This document shows, piece after piece, positions 21,305-32,543 of a stretch of 64,000 nt of DNA. The stretch is from Strigamia acuminata (Eukaryota > Arthropoda > Chilopoda > Geophilomorpha > Linotaeniidae). Every line of letters begins with the position of its first letter. The stretch's first letter is position 1. The position numbers and the translations under genes are program-made. The stretch is from positions 6,944,001-7,008,000 of the forward strand of contig OX442322.1 in NCBI GenBank assembly GCA_949358305.1. The letters are read 5' to 3'. Below the pieces are notes generated by a model. It was not told where the DNA came from. It worked only from the letters and a program-made list of their open reading frames with translations, and ran no database searches.

Positions 21305-24300
21305 TCAAGCACTTAATACATCGAGATTAATTAAAAAACGATTACAAAACTGGACTAAGTCTGTCTTATCGACGGACTTGGTAAATATATCAGCGTGGTT
21401 TGACTTTGTCCCCACGTGTAACACTTGGAGATTGTCCCTTTTCACGAGTTCCCGTATGAAATGGTACCTGACATCGATATGTTTCGTTTTTCTGTTCTCT
21501 ATGTTCGATTTCGTAAAATCTACCGTGGAGATATTATCAAAAAAAATACTCGGTGATAAAATTTATTAGCCAAATCGGGGACTATCTCGTATAACACTCG
21601 AACGATCCATATGTAGTCTTTCACTGTCTCTGTGAGAGCTACATATTCCGCCTCCATAGTGGACAATGTCACGTTGCGCTGTTTGAATGTCCTCCAGAAA
21701 ATTGGCGAATTCCCCAATGTTATAAGAGTTCCGCCAATTGAAATCCTATCATCTCGATTGTTGGCGTAGTCAGAGTCACTGTAGCCAATGACTTCAATAC
21801 GGTTATTAGGAAATAACATAAGCCCATAGTTCTTCGTCTATCTTAAGTAACTAAGCAAATCCAATAAAGCAAGCCAGTGTTCCCATCCTGGGTTGGATTG
21901 AAACTGACTTAAGATATTGATGGCATAAGTCATATCAGGTCTGGTCCTTGATCCTATAAATGCGAGTGATCCAAGCAGATTTCGATAAGGGATCTTCTCC
22001 ATGATTTTGAAGTCCTCAATGGTGCTTGGACATTGCTTCTTGGTGAGAATCGTTGATTTGACCATTGGCTGCGACCTGATTTTTACTGATTCGAGATGGT
22101 TTTGAAACCTCAGTAACACTTTATTAATGTATGATTTTTGGTGCAAAATCATACGTTGTTGATGTGCGTAGAATTCGACTCCTAATAATTTCTTGGTCTG
22201 TCCAAGTATCACGAGGTCGAATTGCGTTTTGATCATGTTGAGAACATTCATTGCATCTTCTTGTCGCTTGCCGAAAACAACAAGATCGTCGACGTACACG
22301 ATCAAATACGCTACATTTCCAAACTTATATACACAGTTGCACCAGTTGACGTGTTGTAGGCCAAGCTTGAGTAAAGTTTCTTCAAGTTCAATGCCCCATT
22401 CCCTTCCTGACTGATGCAGACCGTAAATTGCTCGTAGTAACTTGCAGACGTAATTTTCTTTGCCGTGGTGCACAAATCCTTTGGGTTGTCGCATATAAAC
22501 TGTCTTGTGCAACTTCGCATATAAGTAAGCGCACTTGACGTCCGCTTGAACATATGCCCATCCCAACATGCATACGAGAAGTGTGAACATAAAGCGCACA
22601 ATGGAAAAGTCTACAACAGGTGAGAATGTTTCCTCGTAGGACTCGCCATAGACTTGCGAAAAGCCCTGCGCCACGAGTCTTGCCTTGTATCGCGCAATTT
22701 CTCCCTTGTCATCCTGCTTGACTGTATAGATCCATTTGCATCCTATGATTTTCGTGTCGAATGGTGGTGGAACCAACTCCCAAACTTCTCGCTCGTGCAT
22801 TGTGCCGATTTCATCACGCATAGCTTGGTTCCACTCTTCCTTTTCCGGTAGAGCGGCTACTTGCTCAAAGCGCGTGGGTATGTTGACTTCCAGATGATTC
22901 GCCTCGAAATCGAATGTCAACTCATCCAGGTCCAAATCAGAATCTTCCGCAGTCACATTGGACTCAGAGGGCTTCTTCTTCCTCTTATCTTCGAAAAGAT
23001 GCTCGGGAACGCGGAGATTGTGATCCCTGCAGTAACGTTTGACTTCGGGTATCGAACGCAGTCTTGGCTTGTCGTATCCCTGGATTGTATATTCAATGTC
23101 CTTTTGTCCAGTTGGTCTTGTCTTTTCAGTTTTCTTCCAAACAAGATGAGGTATTGTTGGTACTGGATTCAAAAGATCTATTCCTGGTTGTGGTAAAATG
23201 CCTTGCAATTTTACACCTGCTTCAGCTCCTGGTATGTTAGGTTTTGGTTGAAGCTTTTCATTCGGCAATCTGAATTTCAATTTCAGTTGAGGTATTTCTT
23301 CTTCCTTTTCCTTCTTAATTGGTTGCGGCGGGGGTAGCGGTGGTCTAACCTCTTCATCCGAGTAATACTGACGATCGTAATGGTCGTCCAAATTATCGTT
23401 CAGATTATCAATAAACGTTGTGTATTTTTCGGGTAGGCCCAGCACGCCTTCAACACCGCGCCTGCTCTCGACAAACTTCACATCGTTTGTCTCGATGACT
23501 TTTGAAAAGTCCGGCAACCAAATCCTGTAGCCTTTTGTGATTCTGGAATAGCCGAGCATAATTCCATTTAACCCCTTATTGTCGATCTTTCCATCTCGCA
23601 CTTTTTTCTGCACAAAGCATAAACTTCCGAATTTCCTCAGATGGCGTAAAGATGGTTTCCGACCATAGTAAAGCTCCATCGGCGTCTTTTCCGAGTTGAG
23701 CTTCGCAATTCTGTTTCTCAAATAGTTAAAAGTCAATATTGCCTCCCCCCAAAATCGGTGCTCCAATTGCGCATCATAAATGAGAGCTCGCATCCCATTT
23801 GCCAAAGTTTGGTTAAGTCTTTCAGAAACGCCGTTCTGTTGGGGCGTGTACGCATTCGTCCTTTCATGTGTAATTCTTTGTTCCTCGAGGTATTCTCCAA
23901 ACTTGTTGGAACAAAATTCCATTCCATTGTCTGTTCGAATTGTTAAAACCGATTTTCCCAATAATCGTTCTATTCTTTTTACGTGTTTTTGGAAAATGTC
24001 AAACACCTCGTCCTTCTTTTTCATGAGATACACGGTTGAATATCGGGAAAAATCGTCCGTTATTGTGAGAAAATATCTATTCCCCGATAGTGTTGCTGTG
24101 TTGAATGCTCCGCATACGTCCATATGAAGTAGTTGTAGTGGTTCCTTAGACCTAATGCCCGGTATGGACTTGTGAAAAACCGCTTTCTTCTTCGCCAAAC
24201 TGCAGACATCACATTGCGTGATCGGAACATCCAATAATGGCAGCCCAATGACAGCTTCGCTTCGACTCATTCCCTGCACACTTGGGAAATGAATGTGCTC

Positions 24301-25803
24301 CAATCGTTCGTGCCACAACCTCGCCTCTTCTGGGCTCGATTTAGTCCTACTTGTGTGTGGCAATTCTTGTTGTTTCTGCTCGTTCTTTTGTTCGCCCACA
24401 TTGGCTTTGTCCAATTCTTTTGCTTTTAGCTTCTCAAAATCGGGTTTTTGATCGCTGAGTTTGATATAGTACAGTCTGTCCTTCTTTACTCCTTCCATAA
24501 GTTGTCGTTTCCATTGTGGATCATAAATTTTGACCAGTCCTGCACCAACAGCGACCCTGCATCGTGCCTCGTCAATACACGGTCCCGACAGCAAATTTCT
24601 CCGTAGATCAGGCGCGTAGTACACTTTCTTCAGTGTTATGGGGATTGTTTCGCTCCCGACCAAACACATGATGCAAACATTCCCAACTCCTTGTATCTGG
24701 ATTAGGGTCTTCTTGTCGGCCTGACTAATTGTTCCACTCATCTCTTTAAAGTTGTGGAATTGACTTCTGTCTTTACAGAAGTGCCCCGTTGCTCCCGTAT
24801 CATAAATCCAGCAATTACTGGCTTCACTGCACTGCAGCATCTCTTGTTCACCTAATTCGGTGAGAAAACCAACGTCCAACATGTTTGTATCCAGTTCCTC
24901 GACGGTGTTCGATTTCATGTTGCTGTTCGGCGCCAATTGTAATTGCACCGTGCAATCTTTGGCCCAATGTCCGTGTTGGTTGCAACGGAAACACGGCCCC
25001 CGTCTCGTTGATCCGGTGCTGTTTCCTCTGGAATTCGTGTTTCCTCCGCCTCCCCAATTTGACTTCCCGCCTTTTTGTCCCGTGTAATTGGCTTTGTTGC
25101 TTTGGTTGTTATTCTTCTGCTGGGATTTAGATGGATTGTCGCCATTTTTCGCACTTGTTGAACCAGGTCCTGTGCTAAATGCATCCACGATCGGTCCTTG
25201 GCCAGAATCTCTTCTTTGTTGCACAAGTCTGCCCTCTTCGGCGACCAATTCGATTTCAACCTTTTCCAAAGTAAAGTTGATATCTTCCCATCTATAAATC
25301 GCTTGAACGATCAATTGATATTCCTGTGGTAGATATCTAATGAGTTGAAATGCCTGGTATAAATCCTCTAGCTTGTGTTTCACATCTGCTAATTTCTTCG
25401 CAGCATTTCGAATTTTCGCGGCGAAAATACCAATGGTTTCCGTCGCCGGATCGTACTTCAAACTGAAGAATTCGTCCAGCAGACGTATAATCCGCGCCCT
25501 CGAGACTGGTTCGAAATTGGTTTTCAGCGTATCCCACGCTTTCTTGGCGTCCTCGACCCCACTGAGCAGCTCGTGGTACTGTTCTTCTATCGAGTAGTAA
25601 ATCAAACTAAATGCGCGGCCTTTCCGTAATTTGTAGTCCGAGCGATCACGCCTTGACGCTCCGGGTGCCAACGCCTCTTCGGTTCTGTCAGTAAATCCCC
25701 AGCAACCGTGATGCATGAGGAGAACCTTGATTTGTTGTTTCCAACTGTCATAGTTCAGTCTGTTAAGCAGTGTAATTTTTCTTTCCAACTTTTCCGTATC
25801 CAT
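21305..25803 (-). pseudogene. gag-pol: Copia B gag-pol polyprotein, one stop and one frameshift near the end
   Basis: Starts at ATG 25803 (MDTEKLERKITLL), which lines up with the G start; an upstream in-frame ATG at 25842 adds 13 residues. Domains in order: gag, CCHC knuckle CFRCNQHGHWAKDC, protease YDTGATGHF, integrase HHCC and DDE (HMDVCGAF, RTDNGMEF, NGVSERLN), RT with YVDD intact, and RNase H. The frame is open for 1334 codons to a TAG at 21838-21840, where G has ACA (Thr). It continues in phase to about 21540, where a T-run has shifted by one base within the codons matching VLCDNIS in G. The shifted frame then runs to LSA and a stop at 21305-21307. Only the RNase H end is damaged. Confidence 0.95.
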
Positions 25804-26434
25804 GCTGTCCTTTTGATTTGAACTTGTTGAAAAATCACACACTCAACTAGTATAACTAGACTGACTAGTATGACCAGTATAACTGTGCACACAGTTTTCC
25901 CCCAAAAATTTATCCTAGCACACACTAATCTAAGAACAGTATAAAACAATAATATTCGAAAAATTGCACGAAAATTGTTTTTAAGTGTTGTCTTTCCCCT
26001 CGTGACTCGTTCGCTTGTGTCGCGCCGTTTCAAATCCTCGCAAATTGTTCGCCGTTTTTCAATTTGTTTCTCGACGATTTCAGTTCACACTTCACGTGTG
26101 GTTGGCTGGAACAGTCGCCGTCGTATCGGAAACGTTTCTCCACCGAAAATATCGTCTCGTTGACGATACGTATTGCGCCTCGCAATACGGGAACAAATTG
26201 CCCAAAACGAAAGCAAAAACTGTTTAAATAAAACGTTTTATAACTTCTCGAACCCTTTATTGTCCTTGTGTTGTTTGACCACTGGTTGTTCCTTCCCAAA
26301 CTCGAATATTCCGGCATGAAGACGAACTGGTTGCTTCACTCATGGGCGCCGCCATGTTGGATGAGGAGGAAAACTTCTCTGCCGACCTCGAAATGACTTG
26401 CAAATCACCGTGAACGTTTTCCCAACGTTATTGG
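25804..26434 (-). other. Copia B leader
   Basis: About 630 bp between primer site and gag start, no supported gene. It holds an ATGGCGGCGCCCA stretch on minus near 26343-26356, as in the G and E leaders, and a CACGTGAAGTGTGA motif on minus near 26088-26101 shared with G and E. Confidence 0.7.
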
Positions 26435-26445
26435 GGCCCATAACC
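26435..26445 (-). other. Copia B primer-binding site (half-tRNA type)
   Basis: Minus strand reads GGTTATGGGCC one base inside the 5' LTR, matching the internal initiator tRNA-Met site used by Drosophila copia. Confidence 0.8.
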
Positions 26446-26446
26446 T

Positions 26447-26755
26447 TGTTAATTTGTGGCATAAAGTTGATTATCTTGTGTGAATCAGCAATGGTGTGGA
26501 AAACATCTAATGTGAAATGAAAAGCAGGCCATCTTTACTTGTCTAAGGCTGAGCAGCAAGTGCTGTTTATTATCCAGTCATGTGACTAGCAAAAAGTAAA
26601 CAACGCCCCCTTTGGGCAGAACATACAGACTGCATGTAAACAAATACTGCAGCCAGTCGTGCAGGTAAATCAGTACATCAATAATCGAGTAAATACAATG
26701 TAACAATTGTCACTGCTTGATGATATGACATAATTGTATACACTAAAGCATAACA
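26447..26755 (-). mobile_element. Copia B 5' LTR
   Basis: 309 bp; differs from 20978-21286 at two positions by eye (AAGTGCTG versus AAGTACTG, ACAATTGT versus ACAAGTGT). Confidence 0.95.
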
Positions 26756-27816
26756 ACTAGGACGATTCGCATCGCGTATTCGCCCAGTGCTTCTGTCACG
26801 ATGCCTTTATCGAGCATGTCTTGGCACATCTGGGTTACTATGTCCCGTTTTTGGGGATTCATCCCCTTGTACGGCACGCGAATTTGTTTGTCCGTTGTTA
26901 GCACGATCTCGTGTACGGCTTCGGTCGTTCTTCCGGGCGTTTTGGTGAGGATTCTCTCGTGTTTGCGGAGTACTCGTCTGAATAACGAAGCCTCGTTGAC
27001 TTGTAGAGCGGCTTCCTCAACCAACGTTTCCACCATGTTGCTTCTTTGCAACTCCAGAGCGAAGGCTACGAAATCGTAGTCCTGTACGAATTTTCGCAAT
27101 CCTCTCTCGTATTCCTCCTTATCTTGGGCCTCGTCCAGTAATTTTTGGGGCACTACTGGAGCGGGCCTTTCACCTTCGGGGCTTATCCAATTCCACGATC
27201 TCGTTATCGGATTTGGCTATATTTTTAATTTGGCCATGATGTCCATTCCGAGGAGGAACACTTTATCGTGGGATGGTAGCACCAAGAAGGGGTGGGAAAG
27301 GTTCCCTCCCCTCCAATCGATGGTGATCTTTACTACGCCTCTTGGCTTTACGTAGTCGTTGGCCGTGAGTAATTCTACGTTTTCGTTTACTTTCATCATT
27401 TTATTTTCGATGTCTAGGCTTTCGACTAGATCTTCGGATATGAAAGAACGATCCGCTCCGGAATCTAATAGTCCCAGTAACTTTTGGTTTTCAATCGTCA
27501 CTGGTAACATACCGAGTGTCTCGCAATGTGACTTCGAGACGTTGCAGTGGAATACTCGCACTTTCTGCGGTACGACGTCTAGGTCGAACGGGAGTTCAGC
27601 CCAACTGTCGTCTGTCTTGGTCTCAGTTCTCACTTGCATGCTTCTCAGTGTCACTTTTTCTTCCTTCTCCGGTGCGGACTGAGCTCGGTCTTTGATCTGT
27701 GCATCAATTATGGTGTGACCGGCGGGTCCAGTATGGAATTTCTTTTTCTTTTTAGCTTCCTCGGCTTTCGCAGACGAAGTCGAATCTATTTCTTCGACGA
27801 CGCCTGCGCTTGACAG
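26756..27816 (-). pseudogene. pol: Gypsy F pol: protease and start of RT
   Basis: This frame is entered by a -1 shift at 27816-27822 near the end of gag. After a lysine-rich linker comes the aspartic protease with LLDSGADRSFI (Asp-Ser-Gly), then GMDIMAKLKI, which matches the second conserved LG.D block of gypsy proteases. A TAG stop at 27217-27219 follows. The frame then continues in phase through an RT connection region (GRTTEAVHEIVLTTDKQIRVPY, then QKRDIVTQMCQDMLDKGIVT) to the copia B insertion. It resumes at 20977. The protease would cut Gag and Pol into their working parts. Confidence 0.85.
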
Positions 27817-27822
27817 TTTTTT
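27769..27822 (-). promoter_or_regulatory. Gypsy F -1 ribosomal frameshift signal
   Basis: Minus strand has A AAA AAC at 27822-27816, in phase with gag (GCA AAA AAC). A 7-nt spacer follows. Then comes a stem-loop: CGCAG at 27808-27804 pairs with CTGCG at 27773-27769, and an inner GTCGAA/TTCGAC helix closes an 8-nt loop. A -1 slip moves the ribosome into the protease-RT frame; without it gag ends at 27786-27788. Slippery heptamer, spacer length and stem fit known -1 signals. Confidence 0.7.
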
Positions 27823-28797
27823 GCCAGGGCGATATTTAATTCGGCCATCATTTTCATCATACTCTGCGCCTCATTATTTATTTTGGCCGTTTTTTCGCAT
27901 TTGTCAGAGTAATGGCCATATTCTCCGCAGCTGTAACATTTGACGTTACTTTTGTCGCCCGTGGGTGTGAAACCCGGTTTCTTGGGGACGAATGCTGTCG
28001 GGAATCGTCTTTTTGGGCCTAGCGCTCCTTTCTCTTTCGTCGCGCGGGCATGAGCTCTGAATTGAGCGATGGCTAGCGCTCGGTGCGCGTGATGCAGGTA
28101 GGGGCCCTGGTCGTCGCACCCCGTCGATAGGTTCTCGAGGTGCTCGTGCAGGGCCTCCTCATCGCTCGACTCTTCTGTCGCTTCGGTGACTGTCGCAGGA
28201 GGTGACGTCTCTTCCGCTTTCGCCGGGGTGGCTAAGTCAGTCGAGGTCACCTGCATCGCCGTAGTCGTCGGAGCTTTTTTTGGGGCAGCAATTGGGTTGC
28301 TTGGGAGCGTTATACCGGTTTTTGGTGCTAACGTCCGTCCTGAGGACGCCTCAGTGAGGCTCATTATGCCGCTGAGGTATTCGCTCGGCCTCATCAGCTT
28401 CTCGGAGGCTTTGTGGCGTTCGGCGCTGGTTATCAGTCGTTTCTCGTGGGCTTCGGCCTCCTCGGGTGGCAGTGAAGCGTAGTACCGCTGTTCTATCTCC
28501 AACGTATTGGTCAGAAGGTAATTGCTGACGTCTCGGTAGTCGCCAGTCCGGGGGGCGCGCATGTCCAGCAATATTCGTTGTGAATGCGCTGACAGGCCTC
28601 CGTAGAAAATCATCGTGAACTCTGCTGGGTTGATCTCGTACGGTGCTCGTGCAAAAAGCAATTTGGCCCTAGCGTCGTAGTCGGCGAGGGTTTCACCTGG
28701 GGCTTGACGTAGGCCGCGTAATTTATTACTGATCTCGTCTGGTGTCTCGCCGTATCGGAGGTCGAAACGGACAAGAAAATCGTCCCAGGTTGGATTT
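27786..28797 (-). CDS. gag: Gypsy F gag, C-terminal part with zinc knuckle
   Basis: Open minus frame of about 336 codons from the copia D insertion to a TAG at 27786-27788. It starts with the end of a retrotransposon capsid (NPTWDDFLVRFDLRYGE, then GLRQAPGETLADYDARAKLLF, and IFYGGLS). A long linker follows, then a CCHC knuckle CYSCGEYGHYSDKC near the C-terminus. The frame overlaps pol by about 30 nt at the frameshift site. The N-terminal part lies at 57059-58777, across copia D. Confidence 0.85.
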
Positions 28798-29344
28798 TGT
28801 AGCAGAGGAGAGCGGCGCAAATTCGGTGAATACCGAACGTGGAAGCGAATGGCGGCGTCGTACGACTCGTACGAACGTGAACGCAAATGCGACGTGATAA
28901 CAGACGAGGGCGCGCGGCTTATGGCCGCTTATATGCGCCTGACTAAGCACAGAAGGTGCTCTAATAAGAAAGACAACTGTCTAAAACTATAAAACATTTA
29001 TTAAATGATAGAAAACTTACAATAAGACTCCTTTTCAGAGTTGACAAAGTGAGAGAGCACATATCGCTGTGCGTGGCCATCTTGGATGGTGGAAAAAGCA
29101 AGTGTGACACCTAGTGTCATAATCAAGCGTTATATAAAGCAAAAATATGTGGAAACATAAAGCTAGGTTAGAAAATGCATGGTACTGCATGTCAAAACAT
29201 ATAAAATAGATATAAGTATTGGAAAATATCAAATAACATAAAATATAAACAGGTAATGATTATTACATCGAGATAATAAATAAATTAAAGATCAAATGTG
29301 ATCCTATATCACATCGACACATTCTGGGTCATTTTAGACCAACA
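28798..29344 (-). mobile_element. Copia D 3' LTR
   Basis: 547 bp; on minus it starts TGTTGGTCTAAAA and ends CTCTGCTACA. It holds a TATA-like CATATAAG (minus, near 28928-28935) and a YY1-like CCAAGATGGCC (minus, 29075-29085). Confidence 0.95.
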
Positions 29345-29356
29345 ATTCCCCCTTTT
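29345..29356 (-). other. Copia D polypurine tract
   Basis: Minus strand reads AAAAGGGGGAAT directly before the 3' LTR. Confidence 0.85.
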
Positions 29357-29563
29357 GATGGAAATAGGATCAGGGGAAATAATGAACGGATACTGGAATT
29401 GCAGTGCATATGAGATCGAAAAAGGAAAAATAATAAAGTCGAATCATCGAGACGGGTACTGTTATTGAAGAACGCTACGGAAGCCCCAATATTCCCACTG
29501 GAACTCGATGATCCTTGATGTCGGGTAATAACTAAAGAATGTCACGAGAAAGTCACGGTGAAA

Positions 29564-29673
29564 TCAGAGTCGGAAGATCTTGGAGATTAACGACTTCAAA
29601 CGTTCGGAAGTAAGCCATTTGGTGAAAATGTCCGCAACGTTCTGTTCACCGGATACTTTATGAAGGTCGAAAC
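29564..29673 (-). pseudogene. pol: Copia D pol: C-terminal end of RNase H
   Basis: The last 36 codons of D pol, cut off from the rest by copia E. They read DLHKVSGEQNVADIFTKWL and end at a stop at 29564-29566. The DIFTKWL block is the conserved C-terminus of copia RNase H and matches DIFTKWL in H. About 210 bp of untranslated sequence and the purine tract follow. Confidence 0.9.
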
Positions 29674-29977
29674 TGTTGAGATGTAATACGTAATTCACTT
29701 TAGAGCCCGTATTTATTTGTATCGCATTATTCAAGCGACAATGTGCTATTTGTTTGACATTACTATTTGTTCTTGATCACGTGAACAATCGCGGCTTGTT
29801 GTTGTATAACTTGTATTAATTGCCCACAGGTGGCAGCAGGTAGTTTGAATCACATGACTGTGAAATAAAAAGTCACTCTATGTTTTGGTTTCCACTTGTA
29901 AAGACTGTGCTTTTTATTTCTATGCTTTCCACACCACTGATGAACAATTCTGCACTATTTAATACTATAAACCAACA
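29674..29977 (+). mobile_element. Copia E 5' LTR
   Basis: 304 bp, TGTTGAGATG...AAACCAACA. It differs from the G LTR at several sites (for example TTTATTTG for TTTGTTTG), so E and G are separate lineages of one family. Confidence 0.95.
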
Positions 29978-29978
29978 T

Positions 29979-29989
29979 GGTTATGGGCC
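29979..29989 (+). other. Copia E primer-binding site (half-tRNA type)
   Basis: GGTTATGGGCC as in G; ATAACC eight bases after the GGTTAT allows the same small hairpin. Confidence 0.8.
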
Positions 29990-30745
29990 AATATAACCAG
30001 GAAAGCATTAGAAAATCATTTGGGATGATTTGCAACTATTTGGAACCAATTAGAGGTGAAGAAATCAGATGTCCTCTAATTATTCAAAATGGCGGCGCCC
30101 ACAACTAAAGCAAGAAGCTTGTGTTTGTGCCAGGATACTGAGGATTCCAGTGCAGCAAAGAGTCATCAAACAACACGGAAACACTAGCAGGGTTCGAGAA
30201 ATTATAAACAATTTATTTAAACAATTCTTTTCCTTTGTTTGGAAGTGTGATTTCCGTATTGCAGGCCGCAATACGTTTCGTCGACGTGACGACGACAATT
30301 TCGGGTGTGAGACGTATACTACACGAAGGCAACAATCACTGGCAACCACACGCGAAGTGTGACCCGGAATTTTGGACGAAAACGGAATTTTTGGATGAAA
30401 AACAACACAACGGAGCGCAAAAACGCAAAACAACACGAGAATTGAGCAGAGAAGACAACATTGGGCTGCAACACACACGTGAAGTGTGATTCTACAAGAG
30501 ATACAGCAGGAAAACGTCTTGAAGAACATTATTTTCGATTATATTTATTGAATTTAAGACATTTGAATTATTTAACTAGCTTAGTATTGTGATAGGTTTG
30601 CTACTAACATAGTATAAGAGCGCATTAACCTCACAACACTGCACCTTGTTGTGAAAATCAGTACACAAAGTGTTTTTGAGGCAAAGTGAAAGTGTTTTTT
30701 TCGCGTACACGGTGTTTGCAAACAAGAGAGAGCTGCCAAATCATC
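29990..30745 (+). other. Copia E leader
   Basis: About 755 bp, close to the G leader throughout. No supported gene. It has the CAAAATGGCGGCG YY1-like site at 30085-30096. Confidence 0.7.
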
Positions 30746-31972
30746 ATGGACACGGAAAAACCAGAACGAAAAATAACATTACTGAATAGGACAAATTATG
30801 ATACGTGGAAGCAACAAATCAAAGTGCTTCTGATGCACCACGGCTGTTGGGCGTTCACTGACGGGACGCAAAAAGCGCTGGCGCCGGGCGCGTCATGGCG
30901 TGATCGTTCGGATTTCCAACTACGACAGGGAAGAGCGTTCAGCTTGATATATTACTCAATAGAAGAGCAATATCACGAATTGCTAAGTGGAACTGAGGAC
31001 GCGAAAAAGGCATGGGACACGCTCAAAACTAATTTCGAACCGGTCTCGAGAGCACGGATTATTCGTTTATTGGACGAGTTTTTCAGCCTAAAATATGATC
31101 CGACGACGGAAACGATCGGTGTATTTGCGGCGAAGATACGCAATGCAGCGAAAAGACTAGCCGATGTAAAACACGATTTGGACAATTTATATCAGGCATT
31201 TCAACTGATCCGCTATCTGCCACAGGAGTTCCAATCAATTGTCCAGGCCATTTATCGATGGGAGGATAAAGATTTCACATTGGAGAAGGTGGAAGTGGAA
31301 TTGGTCGCTGAAGAAGGAAGACTCGCACAACAGAAGCGTGATTCGGGACAAGGTTCGGTCATAGACGCATTCAGCACAGGACCAAATTCATCCAGCAATA
31401 GGGGGGCTGACAATTCGTCGAAATCTCAGCAGCAGGGCAATTATAGCCAAAATAACCGAGGATATCAAGGACAGAAAGGCAGAGGCAGATCGAATTATCG
31501 AGGCGGAACAAATACGAGAAATTTCAGAGGAAATACGACCGGATCATCACCACGGGGGCCGTGTTTTCGGTGTAATCAACAAGGACATTGGGCAAAGGAT
31601 TGCACAGCACAGCTCCAACCGACGAGTAATTTAAACACCAATACTACAGAGGATTTTGACAATGAAATGTTAGAAGTTGGATTCCTCACAGAGTTAAGCG
31701 AGGAAGAATTACTACAATGCGCTGCAGCCAACAATTGTTGGATATATGATACGGGAGCGACTGGGCACTTCTGTAAAGACAAAAATCAATTCTCCAGCTT
31801 TACTGAGACCACTGGGACGATAAGCCAAGCAGACAAGAAAACTTTAATCAAGATTCAAGGCGTTGGCAACGTTTGCATCATGAGTGTGGTGGGAAACGAC
31901 ATAATTCCAGTAAGGCTGAAGAAGGTCTACTACGCGCCCGACTTGAGAAGAAATTTACTATCGGGGCCATGT
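30746..31972 (+). pseudogene. gag-pol: Copia E gag and protease, cut by copia H
   Basis: Starts at ATG 30746 (MDTEKPERKITLL); the frame extends upstream, but this ATG matches G and B. Trp is intact where G has a stop (TGG in YDTWKQQ). It contains gag, the CCHC knuckle CFRCNQQGHWAKDC and the protease YDTGATGHFCKD. It runs without a stop to LLSGPC, where H enters. It resumes in phase at 38760. Confidence 0.9.
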
Positions 31973-32529
31973 TGTTGGACTTTGGAACCGCTTTTCACCT
32001 AATTAAATCGTTTTTCGATGTGAAATGGCTTTAAAATGTTTATTTTATCATTTATCGGTAATTGTTTCCATTTTCCTGGGTTATTCAGTGTTTATTTAGT
32101 GTTTTCATGCTTGTTTGTAAAGAGAATGCATGATACCGGGTTAAATGTACTCAATACATTAGGTTTCATGCATCCTCTATCTTGTTCTTATGTTTTTCAT
32201 TATTATTGTTTATAATATCGGCCACCAGATGTCTCTGGCACATTGCAAATGGCCGCGCACACAGCCAGTGTGCTTCTCTATGTTTTCCAATGGTTTTTGG
32301 ATCAATTATGTAAGTTTTTTCGAATTAAAGTGTATTTTGTTAATTATCAGTATTAGTTTATGTGCCACACGTCTTTATAAGTGTGGTACACGCGTTTTCT
32401 GGCCCAATACAGACCCGAACTCGCGTTTACGCATCACGGCAATTTTTCCAGCTCATGCATTGCCGTGAGCACGTTATTTTCACGCTTCCAGCACGATTTA
32501 TCGTGCATTTATTGCGCCACAGAGCTACA
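31973..32529 (+). mobile_element. Copia H 5' LTR
   Basis: 557 bp, TGTTGGACTTTGG...AGAGCTACA. A TATA-like CTTTATAAG lies at 32373-32381. Confidence 0.95.
32373..32381 (+). promoter_or_regulatory. Putative TATA box of copia H 5' LTR
   Basis: CTTTATAAG about 155 bp before the LTR end; the 3' LTR has the same site. Its place fits the promoter of the genomic RNA. Confidence 0.5.
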
Positions 32530-32531
32530 AG

Positions 32532-32543
32532 TGGTAGCAGAGG
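32532..32543 (+). other. Copia H primer-binding site (tRNA 3'-end type)
   Basis: TGGTAGCAGAGG, two bases after the LTR, is a 12-nt perfect complement to the 3' end (CCUCUGCUACCA) of metazoan initiator tRNA-Met. So H is primed from the whole tRNA, unlike G, E, B and A. Confidence 0.85.

Larger units (their letters stand above)
20978..26755 (-). mobile_element. Copia B, complete element with degraded 3' end of pol
   Basis: A 5778-bp copia element on minus inside gypsy F RT. Target duplication ACTAG is at 20973-20977 and 26756-26760. LTRs of 309 bp differ at about two positions by eye. It shares its gag-pol family with A, G and E, but its LTRs differ. Confidence 0.95.
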
